Assembly: GCA_964529305.1 (NCBI GenBank)
Contig: CAZGUX010000145.1
Location: forward strand, 59,608 to 123,607
Direction of reading: 5' to 3'
DNA from: CAZGUX01 sp964529305
GTDB taxonomy: Bacteria > Acidobacteriota > Terriglobia > Bryobacterales > Bryobacteraceae
DNA length: 64,000 nucleotides
Shown here: in pieces, positions 48,549-58,132 of the stretch
Numbering within the stretch: position 1 is the first letter of the stretch
Layout of the letters: each line of letters starts with the position of its first letter
Notes under the pieces: model-generated
What the model saw: only the letters and a program-made list of their open reading frames with translations
What the model was told of the DNA's origin: nothing
Databases searched by the model: none
Translations under genes and position numbers: made by a program

Positions 48549-51500
48549 ACCTCATAGATCGCCGGGTAGACGACCAGTTCAAGAATGAAGGACGTAAAGA
48601 TCCCGCCGATCATGGGAGCCGCGATACGCCTCATCACATCGGCGCCGGCTCCGGTGGACCACATGATCGGGACGAGGCCCATGAACATCACGGCCACGGT
48701 CATGAATTTCGGCCGGATCCGCTTCACCGCGCCGGCGTGGATCGCGTTCTGGAGATCGGCCAGAGTCTTCATCTTCCCTTCCTTCCTGGCCCCTTCATAG
48801 GCGATGTTCAGGTAGAGCAACATGAAGATGGCCGTCTCGGCATCGACGCCGAGCAGCGCGATCAGGCCGACCCACACTCCAATGCTCATGTTGTAGCCGA
48901 GCAGGTACAGAAACCAGATCGCGCCAACCGCCGAGAACGGGACAGCCAGGATGATCAGCATGGTCTCCGTGAGCGATTTCGTGTTGATGTAGAGCAGCAT
49001 CATGATGAGGAACAGCGTCAGGGGAAGGATTACCGTGAGCCTCTCCCGCACCCGCTGCATGGCCTCGTACTGTCCGCTCCAGACGAGGGTGTAGCCCGCT
49101 GGGAGCATTACTTTCTCGCGGACCAGTTTCTTGGCTTCTTCCACGTAGCTGCCGACGTCGCGTCCGGCCACATCGACGTACACGTAGCCATTCAGCATCC
49201 CATTCTCATCGCGCAACATGGCCGGCCCACTGGAAAGCTTGATCTCCGCGAGTTGGGAGACAGGAATCTGCGCTTTGCCGTCCATCAACGGGACCAGGAC
49301 GCGGCTAAGCCGGTTGATATCACTGCGGAAGTCCTGCAGATAGCGCACATTGACGGGGTAGCGCTCCCTGCCTTCGATTGTGGTGGTCACATTTTCCCCA
49401 CCCACGGCGCTCATCAGCACCGCTTGTACATCCTCCATGCTGAGACCGTACCGGGCCATCTCCTCGCGCTTCCAATCGAAGTCCAGGAAGTAGCCTCCAC
49501 CTGTTCTCTCCGCGAATACGTTCCGCGTTCCGCGCACTTTCGGCAGGATGCCCTCAATGTCGGTACCGATCCTTTCGATCTGCTTCAGATCGGAGCCGTA
49601 CACCTTGATGCCCACGGGCGTCCGCACGCCTGTCGTCAACATGTCGATACGGGCCTTGATGGGCATCGTCCAGGCGTTGGACACGCCTGGCATGGACAGC
49701 GCTCCATTCATCTCCTCAACAAGCTGCTCGCTCGACATGTGTTCCGGCGTGATGTGCCCAAACACCGCCTTGAGCCACCGCGGCGCCCAGCTCCACTTCG
49801 AATACCAGGTGTTTACCCTGCGCCACTGATCCTGCGGCTTCAGGACGATGATGGTCTCCATCATCGAGAACGGCGCCGGATCCGTGGATGTCTCCGCCCG
49901 GCCTGACTTGCCCATGACAGTCAGGACTTCCGGGAACTTCTTGATGATGCGGTTCTGAATCTGCATCAGCTTATGCGCCTCCGCGACCGAGATGCCGGGG
50001 AGCGTGGACGGCATGTACAGCAGCGTGCCTTCATCGAGGGGGGGCATGAACTCAGAACCTAGCTGCTGGTAGATCGGTATGGTCACGACGACCATCGCGA
50101 CCGCCCCTCCGATGACCAGATATTTCCAGCGGAGTGACCAGCGGCAAATGGGGTCGTAGATCCGCATCAAGATCCTGCTGATGGGGTGACTCTCCTCCGA
50201 GTGGATCTTGCCAACCAGGACCGCGTTTACAGCTCGGGCCAACCAACGCGGTCTGAATTGGAAGTTGTCCATGTGCGTGAACAGCAGCCGCATGGCCGGG
50301 TCCAACGTGATGGCCAAGACCGCGGCGATGATCATGGAGAGGTTCTTGGTGTAGGCTAGTGGCTTGAAGAGGCGGCCTTCCTGAGCCTCCAAAGTCAGCA
50401 CTGGCAAGAACGCAACGGCGATCACCAGTAGCGCGAAGAAGCTCGGGCCACCGACTTCCTTCACGGCGTCGATGACCACTCGGTGGTAGTCTTTCTTCCG
50501 GCCCGTGCGTTCCCACTCTTCAAGGTGCTTGTGAGTCTGCTCCACCACCACGATGGCGGCATCCACCATCGCACCAATCGCGATCGCGATCCCGCCGAGC
50601 GACATGATGTTCGCGCTGACGCCCATCATCTTCATCGGGATGAACGAGATGATGATGGCGATGGGAATCGTGAATACCGGGATGATCGCGCTCGGGATGT
50701 GCCAGAGGAAAATGAAGATTACCAGTGCCACGATCACCATTTCCTCGGTGAGTGTCCCCTTCAGGTTTTCGATCGAGCGAAGGATCAGATCGGAGCGGTC
50801 GTACGCGGAGACGATGTTTACTCCTTGCGGCAAGCCAGGTTCGAGATCCTTGATCTTAGCCTTCACTCTCTCAATCACATCGAGCGCGTTTTCGCCCTGC
50901 CGCATGACGACAATGCCTGAGACCACGTCGCCCTCGCCGTTCCAATCGGCGATGCCCCGCCGGATGTCGGGACCCAGGACCACATTGCCGACATCTTTTA
51001 CCCGGACGGGCACGCCTCCCTCCGTGCTCAGCAGGACGATGTGGCCAATGTCATCGACGCTCTTGGCGTAGCCACGTCCGCGCACCATGTATTCGGTGCC
51101 ACTGAACTCAACCAGACGGCCGCCGACATCGTTGTTGCCATTGCGGACCGCCTCCACCACCTTCATGATCGGGATCTTGAATGCCTGCAGCCGGTTGGGA
51201 TCAACGTTCACCTGGTATTGCCTGACGAAGCCACCTAGGGGCGCGACTTCAGCGACGCCCGGCACGGACTTTAACTGGTAGCGGAGAAACCAATCCTGCA
51301 GCGACCGGAGTTCCGCGAGCGAATGCTTTCCGCTGTTATCCACCAAGGCGTATTGAAAAATCCAGCCTACTCCAGTCGCGTCCGGACCCAACTCTGTCTT
51401 CACGCCCTGCGGGAGCCGTTGAAGGACGGCTGACAGGTATTCGAGGGTCCGCGAACGCGCCCAATAGATGTCTGTCCCTTCTTCGAAGATGATGTAGACA

Positions 51501-51772
51501 AACGAATAGCCAAAATCCGAAAAGCCGCGGACAGCCTTGACCTTCGGCGCCCCCAGCATGCTGGTGACGATCGGGTAGGTGACCTGATCTTCCATAATGT
51601 CCGGGCTGCGGTCCCACCGCGAGTAGACGATTACCTGCGTGTCGCTCAGATCTGGGATCGCGTCGAGCGGAATCGTCCGCATCGAGTAGATGCCGGCGGC
51701 AACCGCAAATCCGATCAGAATGAAGACCAGAAACTTGTTCCTGCCGGAGAACTCGATGATGCTATCAATCAT
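48503..51772 (-). CDS. cusA: CusA-type heavy-metal efflux RND transporter
   Basis: Inner-membrane proton-driven pump, 1089 residues, the HME subfamily of RND transporters. Signatures: N-terminal DAIPDLSDTQVIVYSRWDRS, IMSLGGIAIAIGAMVDAAIV (proton-relay Asp), GRAETSTDPAPFSMMETIIV, and WTMPIKARIDMLTTGVRTPV with methionines of the Cu(I)/Ag(I) path. C-terminal helices RIRPKFMTVAVMFMGLVPIM and GADVMRRIAAPMIGGIFTS complete it. Monovalent copper/silver specificity is inferred from the CusA-like methionines. Its ATG overlaps the cusB-like stop (51765-51772). Confidence 0.93.
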   Translation of the reverse strand: MIDSIIEFSGRNKFLVFILIGFAVAAGIYSMRTIPLDAIPDLSDTQVIVYSRWDRSPDIMEDQVTYPIVTSMLGAPKVKAVRGFSDFGYSFVYIIFEEGTDIYWARSRTLEYLSAVLQRLPQGVKTELGPDATGVGWIFQYALVDNSGKHSLAELRSLQDWFLRYQLKSVPGVAEVAPLGGFVRQYQVNVDPNRLQAFKIPIMKVVEAVRNGNNDVGGRLVEFSGTEYMVRGRGYAKSVDDIGHIVLLSTEGGVPVRVKDVGNVVLGPDIRRGIADWNGEGDVVSGIVVMRQGENALDVIERVKAKIKDLEPGLPQGVNIVSAYDRSDLILRSIENLKGTLTEEMVIVALVIFIFLWHIPSAIIPVFTIPIAIIISFIPMKMMGVSANIMSLGGIAIAIGAMVDAAIVVVEQTHKHLEEWERTGRKKDYHRVVIDAVKEVGGPSFFALLVIAVAFLPVLTLEAQEGRLFKPLAYTKNLSMIIAAVLAITLDPAMRLLFTHMDNFQFRPRWLARAVNAVLVGKIHSEESHPISRILMRIYDPICRWSLRWKYLVIGGAVAMVVVTIPIYQQLGSEFMPPLDEGTLLYMPSTLPGISVAEAHKLMQIQNRIIKKFPEVLTVMGKSGRAETSTDPAPFSMMETIIVLKPQDQWRRVNTWYSKWSWAPRWLKAVFGHITPEHMSSEQLVEEMNGALSMPGVSNAWTMPIKARIDMLTTGVRTPVGIKVYGSDLKQIERIGTDIEGILPKVRGTRNVFAERTGGGYFLDFDWKREEMARYGLSMEDVQAVLMSAVGGENVTTTIEGRERYPVNVRYLQDFRSDINRLSRVLVPLMDGKAQIPVSQLAEIKLSSGPAMLRDENGMLNGYVYVDVAGRDVGSYVEEAKKLVREKVMLPAGYTLVWSGQYEAMQRVRERLTVILPLTLFLIMMLLYINTKSLTETMLIILAVPFSAVGAIWFLYLLGYNMSIGVWVGLIALLGVDAETAIFMLLYLNIAYEGARKEGKMKTLADLQNAIHAGAVKRIRPKFMTVAVMFMGLVPIMWSTGAGADVMRRIAAPMIGGIFTSFILELVVYPAIYEVWKWNTEVKKQQFAS

Positions 51773-53225
51773 GTTGTTTGTGCTCTCCAGTGGCGGACGC
51801 AGGCGTGGCAGCGGCCGGTCTCGAGGTCGTCCCCCCGTGCTGATGCCCGGACATTCCGGCGGCCGAAGACTTCAGTTGGCTTTCCGAATCGATCAGGAAG
51901 TTGCCGGAGATGACAATGCGCTCGGTGGAGGTTAGCCCTTTGGTGATCTCGATGCGATCACCGATCCTCTCTCCGATTTCGACCTGCCGGGGCTCCAGGT
52001 AGCCGTCGCCGCGATCGACAAAGACCGTCTTCTTCAGCCCGGTGTCGAGAACTGCTTCCGCGGGCACAGTCATGCGCGCCGCCATAGATGCGCTGAACTC
52101 TACGTCCACGAACATGTCGGGCTTCAGAGTCATGTTTGGGTTGTCGGCTTCGATGCGGACCTTCAACGTGCGAGTTGTGGGATCAACCGCGGGCTGGATA
52201 TAACTCACACGGCCGTGGATCTTCCTGCCGATCCCATAGGAAACGTTCACACGTGCCGGCATTCCCACTCGGATCATCGAAGCTTCGCTCTCAAACACGT
52301 CGGCCATGATCCACACCTTGCTCAGATCGACCACCGTGTAGAGTTCGGTTTCGGGCGTGATGCGCTGCTTCGGAAAGGCGTTGCGCATCATGATATAGCC
52401 GCTGATCGGCGAGTGGATCGTGATATTCGTCAGCGGCTTCTGGGTCCTTGTGATCTCTTCAATCTGAGTCTCGCTCAGAGAGAAGAGTTCCAGCCGTTTG
52501 CGCGATGCTGCCAGGAGCGAATCGCTGTACTGTTGTGAGCTGGCGAGAGGACTGTCCTTCATGATCTCGCGGCTACGCATCGCAAGCAGATACTCCTGCT
52601 GGCTGGCTAACATCTCTGGACTGTACATGGTCAAGAGCGGCTGGCCTTTCTCCACTGACTTGCCCGTGAAATCGACGTACACTTTCTCAATCCAGCCTTC
52701 GATCCGGGTTTGAACTTTGGCGAATCGCGTTTCGTCCATCGTGACCTTCCCGGCCGCCCGGAAATAGTGAACGCCGGCGCCGGCCGTCACCTCGCCGAAC
52801 TTCACACCGATCAGTTGCTGCTTTTCCGGACTCACCCGGATGGTGCCCATCGGCATCGCGGCCGGATCATTCTCGTAGACCGGCTCCAGGCCGCTCCCGG
52901 TTTCGGGGTTGATTCCGGGTTTGTCCGACGTGAAATCGGAAGCCTTCGAGTCTCTGTAATACAGGATCTTGCCAGCCGGCGTCTGCGCTTCCGTGCCGGC
53001 GAGATGAGCCGAGTCTTCATCCGGCACCAGTTTCATGCCGCAGATAGCGCAGTCGCCTGGCTTGCCGGCGTGGTAGCTCGGATGCATCGGGCAGTGATAG
53101 CCCCGGGACTTGTTCGGCGACGTTCCCGGGTGGTCGCGCGGCCCATACCAACGTCCATACCCGAAGCCACCGACAAAGCCAACGGCGATCAGCAAAGCGA
53201 ACAAGCAAAAACGAAGAGCTTTCAT
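51765..53225 (-). CDS. cusB: CusB-type periplasmic adaptor with heavy-metal-binding domain
   Basis: A 486-residue membrane-fusion protein linking the pump to the outer-membrane channel. An N-terminal anchor helix (~5-25) is followed by a YHCPMHP metal-binding module (residues 43-68, YHCPMHPSYHAGKPGDCAIC) and a second metal-site-like stretch (GKILYYRDSKASDF...GSGLEPVYEND). The barrel-sandwich-hybrid and beta-barrel regions follow (VTMDETRFAKVQTRIEGWIE, MYSPEMLASQQEYLLAMRSR, ITIHSPISGYIMMRNAFPKQ). The C-terminus has a His/Gly-rich tail (MSGHQHGG, EHKQHD). It overlaps the pump gene by eight bases. Confidence 0.92.
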   Translation of the reverse strand: MKALRFCLFALLIAVGFVGGFGYGRWYGPRDHPGTSPNKSRGYHCPMHPSYHAGKPGDCAICGMKLVPDEDSAHLAGTEAQTPAGKILYYRDSKASDFTSDKPGINPETGSGLEPVYENDPAAMPMGTIRVSPEKQQLIGVKFGEVTAGAGVHYFRAAGKVTMDETRFAKVQTRIEGWIEKVYVDFTGKSVEKGQPLLTMYSPEMLASQQEYLLAMRSREIMKDSPLASSQQYSDSLLAASRKRLELFSLSETQIEEITRTQKPLTNITIHSPISGYIMMRNAFPKQRITPETELYTVVDLSKVWIMADVFESEASMIRVGMPARVNVSYGIGRKIHGRVSYIQPAVDPTTRTLKVRIEADNPNMTLKPDMFVDVEFSASMAARMTVPAEAVLDTGLKKTVFVDRGDGYLEPRQVEIGERIGDRIEITKGLTSTERIVISGNFLIDSESQLKSSAAGMSGHQHGGTTSRPAAATPASATGEHKQHD

Positions 53226-53237
53226 TGGAATCGTGCC

Positions 53238-54500
53238 TCACTGGACCAACGGACGTCCGGTCATCTCTTCGAGACGGGCGAGGGCTAGATAGAAGTTCTG
53301 CAACTCCTCGTAGTAGTTCATTTGGTACTCAACGACGGTGATGTAGTTCATGTAAACGCTAAGGAAGTCAACAGAGCCGGTCTCATAGGAAGAAAGTGAA
53401 GACTCCAGGGCGAGGTTTGCCTGAGGTATCACCGTTTTGCCGTAGAGCTTGATCAATTGCGACGACGTTTCCGCCATCAGGTAGTCGTCCTGAATGCGGA
53501 AGTGCAGCCCCTGATTGGTCGCTTCGTACGTTTTCCGCGACTGCGCCAGGTTCTGCGACTGCTCCGTTACGGCCGCACGTTGTTTTCGGAAGTAGTAGAG
53601 TGGAATCTTGAAGTCGGCGCGGAACATATACATCGGGGCCATGCCGCCCATGTTGTAGTAGCCGCCGTTCAGCGTGAAATCCGGATAGTATTCCTTGCGC
53701 GCCATGTTGACGGCGACTTCGGCGCGCTGAATCTTCTTCTCGTCACGGCGCAACATAGGTGAGTTCTCCCGTGCCGATGAGTACAGTTCCTGGAGCCGAA
53801 CTGGCAGATCAGTCACTCGAAGGTCAGCGGGCCGGCCAATCGAGGACCCAGGATTGCGGTTAACCAGGCTATTGATCTGGGCAGCTCGCGCCCTCTTCTC
53901 GCGCTCGAGTTGCACACGTTTAGTCTCCAGGATGGAGATCTGAGTTTGCGCCTTGAACACGTCCTGCTGCGCTGCCTTGCCAACCGAGTACCGGGCTTCG
54001 GTGATCTGCAGGAATTTCCGGAGCAAGTCCAGATTGCGGCTTAGCACCTCGACGGCTGCAAACGCATAGGCGCGGCGGAAGTACGCCTGTTTCAGCCGCG
54101 AGACCACGCTCAGTTTCGTCTGCTGATACTGCTGCCACTCCGCCTCGAATTCCTTGACGGCCAGGTCGCCGGCCAACTTGCGCTTCCCGGGGAACGGAAT
54201 CTCCTGGGAGACCATCAGTCCGATATTGCTTGTCACCTCTCTTCCCAGTCCTGCGCCCGGCCAAGGTCTCCCACTGCCGTTGTAGCCGGGCGAAAACATC
54301 GGATCCGGCAGACTGCTGACCTGCGTGGGCCGTTGCCGGGCCGCCTCGTAACGCTTCTGAGCGGCAAGCACTTCAGGATTGTTCTCCAGCGCTTCACGGA
54401 CTAGATCTTCGAGGCGCATTTCCTGAGGAAAGAGCACCTGCAACCCTATCAGGAGTGACAGAAGACACGTCTTCACACAACACCTCCACAGGCGATTCAA
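53238..54500 (-). CDS. TolC-family outer-membrane channel (CusC-like)
   Basis: A 420-residue outer-membrane efflux protein with a signal segment (~5-25) and two TolC repeats rich in long helices: LEDLVREALENNPEVLAAQK, RLKQAYFRRAYAFAAVEVLS and, in the second half, DEKKIQRAEVAVNMARKEYY and YPDFTLNGGYYNMGG. It lies 12 bases before the adaptor gene. The three genes form a complete CBA efflux set. Confidence 0.9.
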   Translation of the reverse strand: MNRLWRCCVKTCLLSLLIGLQVLFPQEMRLEDLVREALENNPEVLAAQKRYEAARQRPTQVSSLPDPMFSPGYNGSGRPWPGAGLGREVTSNIGLMVSQEIPFPGKRKLAGDLAVKEFEAEWQQYQQTKLSVVSRLKQAYFRRAYAFAAVEVLSRNLDLLRKFLQITEARYSVGKAAQQDVFKAQTQISILETKRVQLEREKRARAAQINSLVNRNPGSSIGRPADLRVTDLPVRLQELYSSARENSPMLRRDEKKIQRAEVAVNMARKEYYPDFTLNGGYYNMGGMAPMYMFRADFKIPLYYFRKQRAAVTEQSQNLAQSRKTYEATNQGLHFRIQDDYLMAETSSQLIKLYGKTVIPQANLALESSLSSYETGSVDFLSVYMNYITVVEYQMNYYEELQNFYLALARLEEMTGRPLVQ

Positions 54501-54525
54501 AATGAAGTGAGCGGGAGGTGTGGGA

Positions 54526-54879
54526 TCAGCAGCGGAGCACAGAGGAGACCAGCGGCGAGATCAACGAAGCGACCGGAGCCGGATTAGGCACTGGCTGAAA
54601 GGCGGGCTCAGGGACGATCCGTCCCAACTGCGGAGCCACAGCCTCAAACAGGATCACCGAATCCTTGAGAGGATCGACGGCTACCTGAACATCCGCGCAC
54701 GAAGCCGTGTGCTGATGATTGCGGGCCGGTGACTGGCCGTGACAGGGAGTGGGATTCTTGATGGGACAACAGGAATGTTGCACGCGCCCAGGTAAGCCAT
54801 CGAAGCATGCCTGACATGGGCCGACCGCAACCGCCAGCACCATGAACACTACGCAAACGAGGCGAACAGTCTGCCTCAT
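54526..54879 (-). CDS. small secreted Cys/His-rich protein heading the copper efflux operon
   Basis: A 117-residue protein from the ATG of MRQTVRLVCVVFMVLAVAVG (54877-54879). A signal peptide is followed by a Cys/His-rich segment, CFDGLPGRVQHSCCPIKNPT then CHGQSPARNHQHTASCADVQ. The C-terminal half is Pro/Val-rich. No family is recognised, but short periplasmic proteins with HSCCP and HxH clusters at the head of cus/cop operons often bind Cu. It lies 25 bases before the channel gene. Metal binding is inferred. Confidence 0.6.
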   Translation of the reverse strand: MRQTVRLVCVVFMVLAVAVGPCQACFDGLPGRVQHSCCPIKNPTPCHGQSPARNHQHTASCADVQVAVDPLKDSVILFEAVAPQLGRIVPEPAFQPVPNPAPVASLISPLVSSVLRC

Positions 54880-55042
54880 GATCTGACGATACACCCAATC
54901 GTTCAGTGGAACAAGCAATTCGGCACGACAATTCGACACGACGGCCGGGAGCGGTTCGGTAGGAGACTCTCCGCCACAGCACCGCCTCCCTGTTCCGTTG
55001 GATAATAAGTGGCTGATACCTGCACTGGAGGCCTACACTGTC

Positions 55043-57073
55043 ATGACCTCGCCGGTCCAACGGACCACCGTGCTCTTCATGGTGTTCCCCCTCGCCCTCG
55101 CCGCCCAGTTCACCCTTTCGCCCACTGCCACCACACCTGCGCCCGCGCCTGCCAGTGATGCCAGGCGCCTCGAGCTGGAACTGACGGGCGACCAAGCCTG
55201 GATCGACACGAAGATGGATGTCGCCGCCGGAGACGTCGTCTCGATTACCGCGTCCGGCGCCCTTCAATATCAGGCCGTCAAGGCAGGTCCCGAAGGCGCC
55301 GCCCGAACCTGGTTCGATCTGGTAAAGGCACTGCCCCTCAACGATGTCGGCCGCGGCGCCGTCATCGGGCGAATTGGCGATTCGGCGGCGGCTCGTCCTT
55401 TCCTGATCGGACCCCGCCGGGAAAGCAAGATTCCCATCGCCGGCCGGCTGTGGATCGGCCTCAATCAATCTGGCAACGAGAAGGGCGCCGGCTCGTTCAA
55501 GGTCGTGATCGACCGCACACCGGCCGAGGCGACCCGCACCGAGTTCACAGGAACCCTGCCGAAATTCACCCAGGAGTTGGTCGACAAGATCCCGCTCCGC
55601 GTCAAGGGCGACGACGGCACCCCGGGCGACCGAACCAATTTCGTCGTGATCGGTTCCGAAGACCGTCTCAAGAAGTCGCTGTTGGCGGCGGGGTGGGTCA
55701 TCGTCGATCGCTCGGTCAAAGATACGATCCTGCGCGGCGCGCTAGCGACGTTCTCCAAACAAGCCTACGTCACCTTGCCGATGAGCATGCTGTTTCTGTT
55801 TGACCGGCCCCAGGACTACGGATTCGCCCATGCCGATCCGGTCCGCGTCGTCGCCGCCCGCCATCATTTCCGTGTCTGGAAAGCGCCCTTCGATGTCGAG
55901 GGACAAACGCTTTGGGTCGGGGCCGGAACCCACGACGTGGGGTTCGACCGCGACCAGCGCAACGGCAAGTTGACGCACAAGATCGACCCGGACACCGACA
56001 AGGAGCGCGACTATATCGGGCAGACGATGTTTGAGACCGGCAACGTGGCCAAACTCGACTACATCACGCCGTCAAGCCCGCTCACCAAGGCCAAAACCGC
56101 GCACGGCCAGGAGTTCCACTCCGACGGGCGGACCTTGATCATCTACATGAAGCCGGACGAGAGCGATGTCAGCCAAACCTTTTCGGACTACTTCTGCTCC
56201 ACCCTCAAACAGAATCCGGACGGTGGTGAGTGGGGCCCGTGCAGTCTCTACCTCGAGACGCCGGGCAAAGACGATCTCGCATTGCCGCCGCTACCGACGA
56301 AGTACCGGGTGGCGATCGTGCCGGGCATCTTCAGTTCGTGCGCGTCCAACGCGCCTGCTTTTCTCGAGGGACAGAAGGCTCTGCGCGACAAGGGACTCAG
56401 CGTGGACCTGATCGAGATCCCCAACGATTCGAGCGAAGCGAATGCCAAGATGATCGGCCAGTTCCTGCGCGACCAGCGCCAGAAGGACGATCGCAAATTC
56501 ATCATGATCGGCTACAGCAAGGGGACTCCCGATCTTCAGGTGGCATTGGCGACCGAAGAAGGCGTTCGCGACTCGGTGGCTGCCTTCATCGCGGTGGCTG
56601 GGGCTTCGGGAGGTTCTCCGATTGCCGACGTCGTTCCCAAGATTCTCGAACGCTTCGGCGACAAGACCAAGGTCGGCGGCTGTAAGGGCGATCTGACCGA
56701 CGGGTTGAAGAGCCTCAAGCAGGAGGCGCGCAAGCGCTTTCTCGCGAGTTTCCCCTCGCCGTTTGTTCCCACCTACTCGCTGCCGGCGGTCTCCGACGAG
56801 AGCAACACGTCCAAGGCTCTGCTGAACGGTTGGCAGTTGATGAAAGTCTTCGACAAGTTTCAGGACGGCCAGTTGACCAAAGCCGACGCCGTGGTGCCCG
56901 GTTCCAAGTTCCTGGGCGCCGCGCGCGCCGATCACCTCGCCGTGGCGCTGCCCTTCGACAAGGTCGCCGAGGACGCGATCAAACAACAGATGGATAAAGC
57001 GCGCTACCCTCGCGCCGCGCTGCTGGAAGCGCTCATTCGCTTCGTCGTCAACGACCTCGAACCGAAGAAGTAG
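55043..57073 (+). CDS. exported fusion of a lectin-like domain, LssY_C domain and alpha/beta hydrolase
   Basis: A 676-residue protein; the start at MTSPVQRTTVLFMVFPLALA gives a clean signal peptide. Residues ~40-155 resemble the galactophilic lectin LecA (PA-IL) fold (GDQAWIDTKMDVAAGDVVSI, GRLWIGLNQSGNEKGAGSFK). Residues ~185-370 are LssY_C-like (NFVVIGSEDRLKKSLLAAGW, SMLFLFDRPQDYGFAHADPV, LWVGAGTHDVGFDRDQRNGK). Residues ~425-676 are an alpha/beta hydrolase with YRVAIVPGIFSSCASNA and the elbow GYSKG (S492). The combination suggests a surface lipase or esterase that binds glycans. The domain calls rest on motif memory. Confidence 0.68.
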   Translation: MTSPVQRTTVLFMVFPLALAAQFTLSPTATTPAPAPASDARRLELELTGDQAWIDTKMDVAAGDVVSITASGALQYQAVKAGPEGAARTWFDLVKALPLNDVGRGAVIGRIGDSAAARPFLIGPRRESKIPIAGRLWIGLNQSGNEKGAGSFKVVIDRTPAEATRTEFTGTLPKFTQELVDKIPLRVKGDDGTPGDRTNFVVIGSEDRLKKSLLAAGWVIVDRSVKDTILRGALATFSKQAYVTLPMSMLFLFDRPQDYGFAHADPVRVVAARHHFRVWKAPFDVEGQTLWVGAGTHDVGFDRDQRNGKLTHKIDPDTDKERDYIGQTMFETGNVAKLDYITPSSPLTKAKTAHGQEFHSDGRTLIIYMKPDESDVSQTFSDYFCSTLKQNPDGGEWGPCSLYLETPGKDDLALPPLPTKYRVAIVPGIFSSCASNAPAFLEGQKALRDKGLSVDLIEIPNDSSEANAKMIGQFLRDQRQKDDRKFIMIGYSKGTPDLQVALATEEGVRDSVAAFIAVAGASGGSPIADVVPKILERFGDKTKVGGCKGDLTDGLKSLKQEARKRFLASFPSPFVPTYSLPAVSDESNTSKALLNGWQLMKVFDKFQDGQLTKADAVVPGSKFLGAARADHLAVALPFDKVAEDAIKQQMDKARYPRAALLEALIRFVVNDLEPKK

Positions 57074-57132
57074 AAGTTGACATCGCCGTTGCGTTTTCAG
57101 AATATTCTGCTAGACCGTAGAAAGAAACCTCG

Positions 57133-58125
57133 ATGCTTGTGTTCACCAGAAGAAACTGGCTCTTGATGGCGGCCTCCGCCGCCTCTGCGTCCCGCCTGCC
57201 CATGGCTGACCTGAAGGCGCGGCTGCGGGGCGTGCTCAGCTTTCAGATCACGCCGTTCCGCCCCAATCTCGATCTCGACGTCGACGGTGTCCGCGGGAAC
57301 ATCGCGTGGACGACTGCGGGAGCGACTGATGGTCTGGTGATGGTGGTGGGCGGTGGCACCGGCGAATTGTTCACGCTCGACGCCGAGGAACACCGGGCGA
57401 TGGTGACCGCGGCGGTGGCCGGAGCGCAGCGCAAGGTACCCGTCGTCGCCGGAGCGGGTGGCGGCTACCGCCAGGCCCTGCGCCTGGCGCGCAACGCGCA
57501 GGAAGCCGGCGCGGACGCGATCCTGTTGTTCTCGCCTCCCTACGGCGGTGATCATGCGGAGGGAATGTACGAGTACTTCCGCGACGTGGCCGCCTCCGTC
57601 CGGATGGCAGTGATCGTCTATCCGCGAGGCAAGGAAGAATACTGGCCGGACGTTGTGCGGCGTCTGGCGGAATTGCCCAACGTTATCGGCGTGAAGGACG
57701 GAACGGGCGACCTGTCGATGGGGAAGGCGCTCGGTTCTCTGGTGCCCGACCGGTTTCTGTGGATTGCCGAGGGCGAGGACCATGCCATGGCGGCGATGCC
57801 CGCGGGCGCCCGTGCCTACACCTCCGGCGTGGCGAATCTGATTCCCCAAACTTGCCGCGAGTTCGCCCGCTTCGGCATCGCTGGCAACGTGACGGCCATG
57901 AAGCGATTAATGGACGAGCGCATCGCGCCCATCACGAAGGTCCGGAGGCTTCAATCCGGTTATGGCGTCAGCGGTCTCAAGGCCGCCCTCGTGGCTTTGG
58001 GCCGCGCGGGCGGGCCGGTCCGGCCGCCGGGCCTGAACGTGACGCCCGCGGATCGCGCCGTGATCGCCGAAATCGCCCGCAAGTACGCCGAACAGCCGCA
58101 CCTCATCAGCCGCCGCGGAGTCTGA
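57133..58125 (+). CDS. DapA/NanA-family aldolase-like protein with twin-arginine signal
   Basis: A 330-residue class I aldolase-superfamily protein. A TRRNWLLMAASAASAS signal precedes the barrel, unusual for this normally cytoplasmic family. Barrel motifs: GVLSFQITPFRPNLDLDVDG, VMVVGGGTGELFTLDAEEHR (the usual GTTGE is GGTGE here), AGADAILLFSPPYGG, the tyrosine in AVIVYPRG (Y163), and the Schiff-base lysine in VIGVKDGTGD (K188). Substrates in the family are pyruvate-condensing or dehydrating sugar acids. It lies seven bases before the flavin-reductase-like gene. Confidence 0.82.
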   Translation: MLVFTRRNWLLMAASAASASRLPMADLKARLRGVLSFQITPFRPNLDLDVDGVRGNIAWTTAGATDGLVMVVGGGTGELFTLDAEEHRAMVTAAVAGAQRKVPVVAGAGGGYRQALRLARNAQEAGADAILLFSPPYGGDHAEGMYEYFRDVAASVRMAVIVYPRGKEEYWPDVVRRLAELPNVIGVKDGTGDLSMGKALGSLVPDRFLWIAEGEDHAMAAMPAGARAYTSGVANLIPQTCREFARFGIAGNVTAMKRLMDERIAPITKVRRLQSGYGVSGLKAALVALGRAGGPVRPPGLNVTPADRAVIAEIARKYAEQPHLISRRGV

Positions 58126-58132
58126 CATTTTC

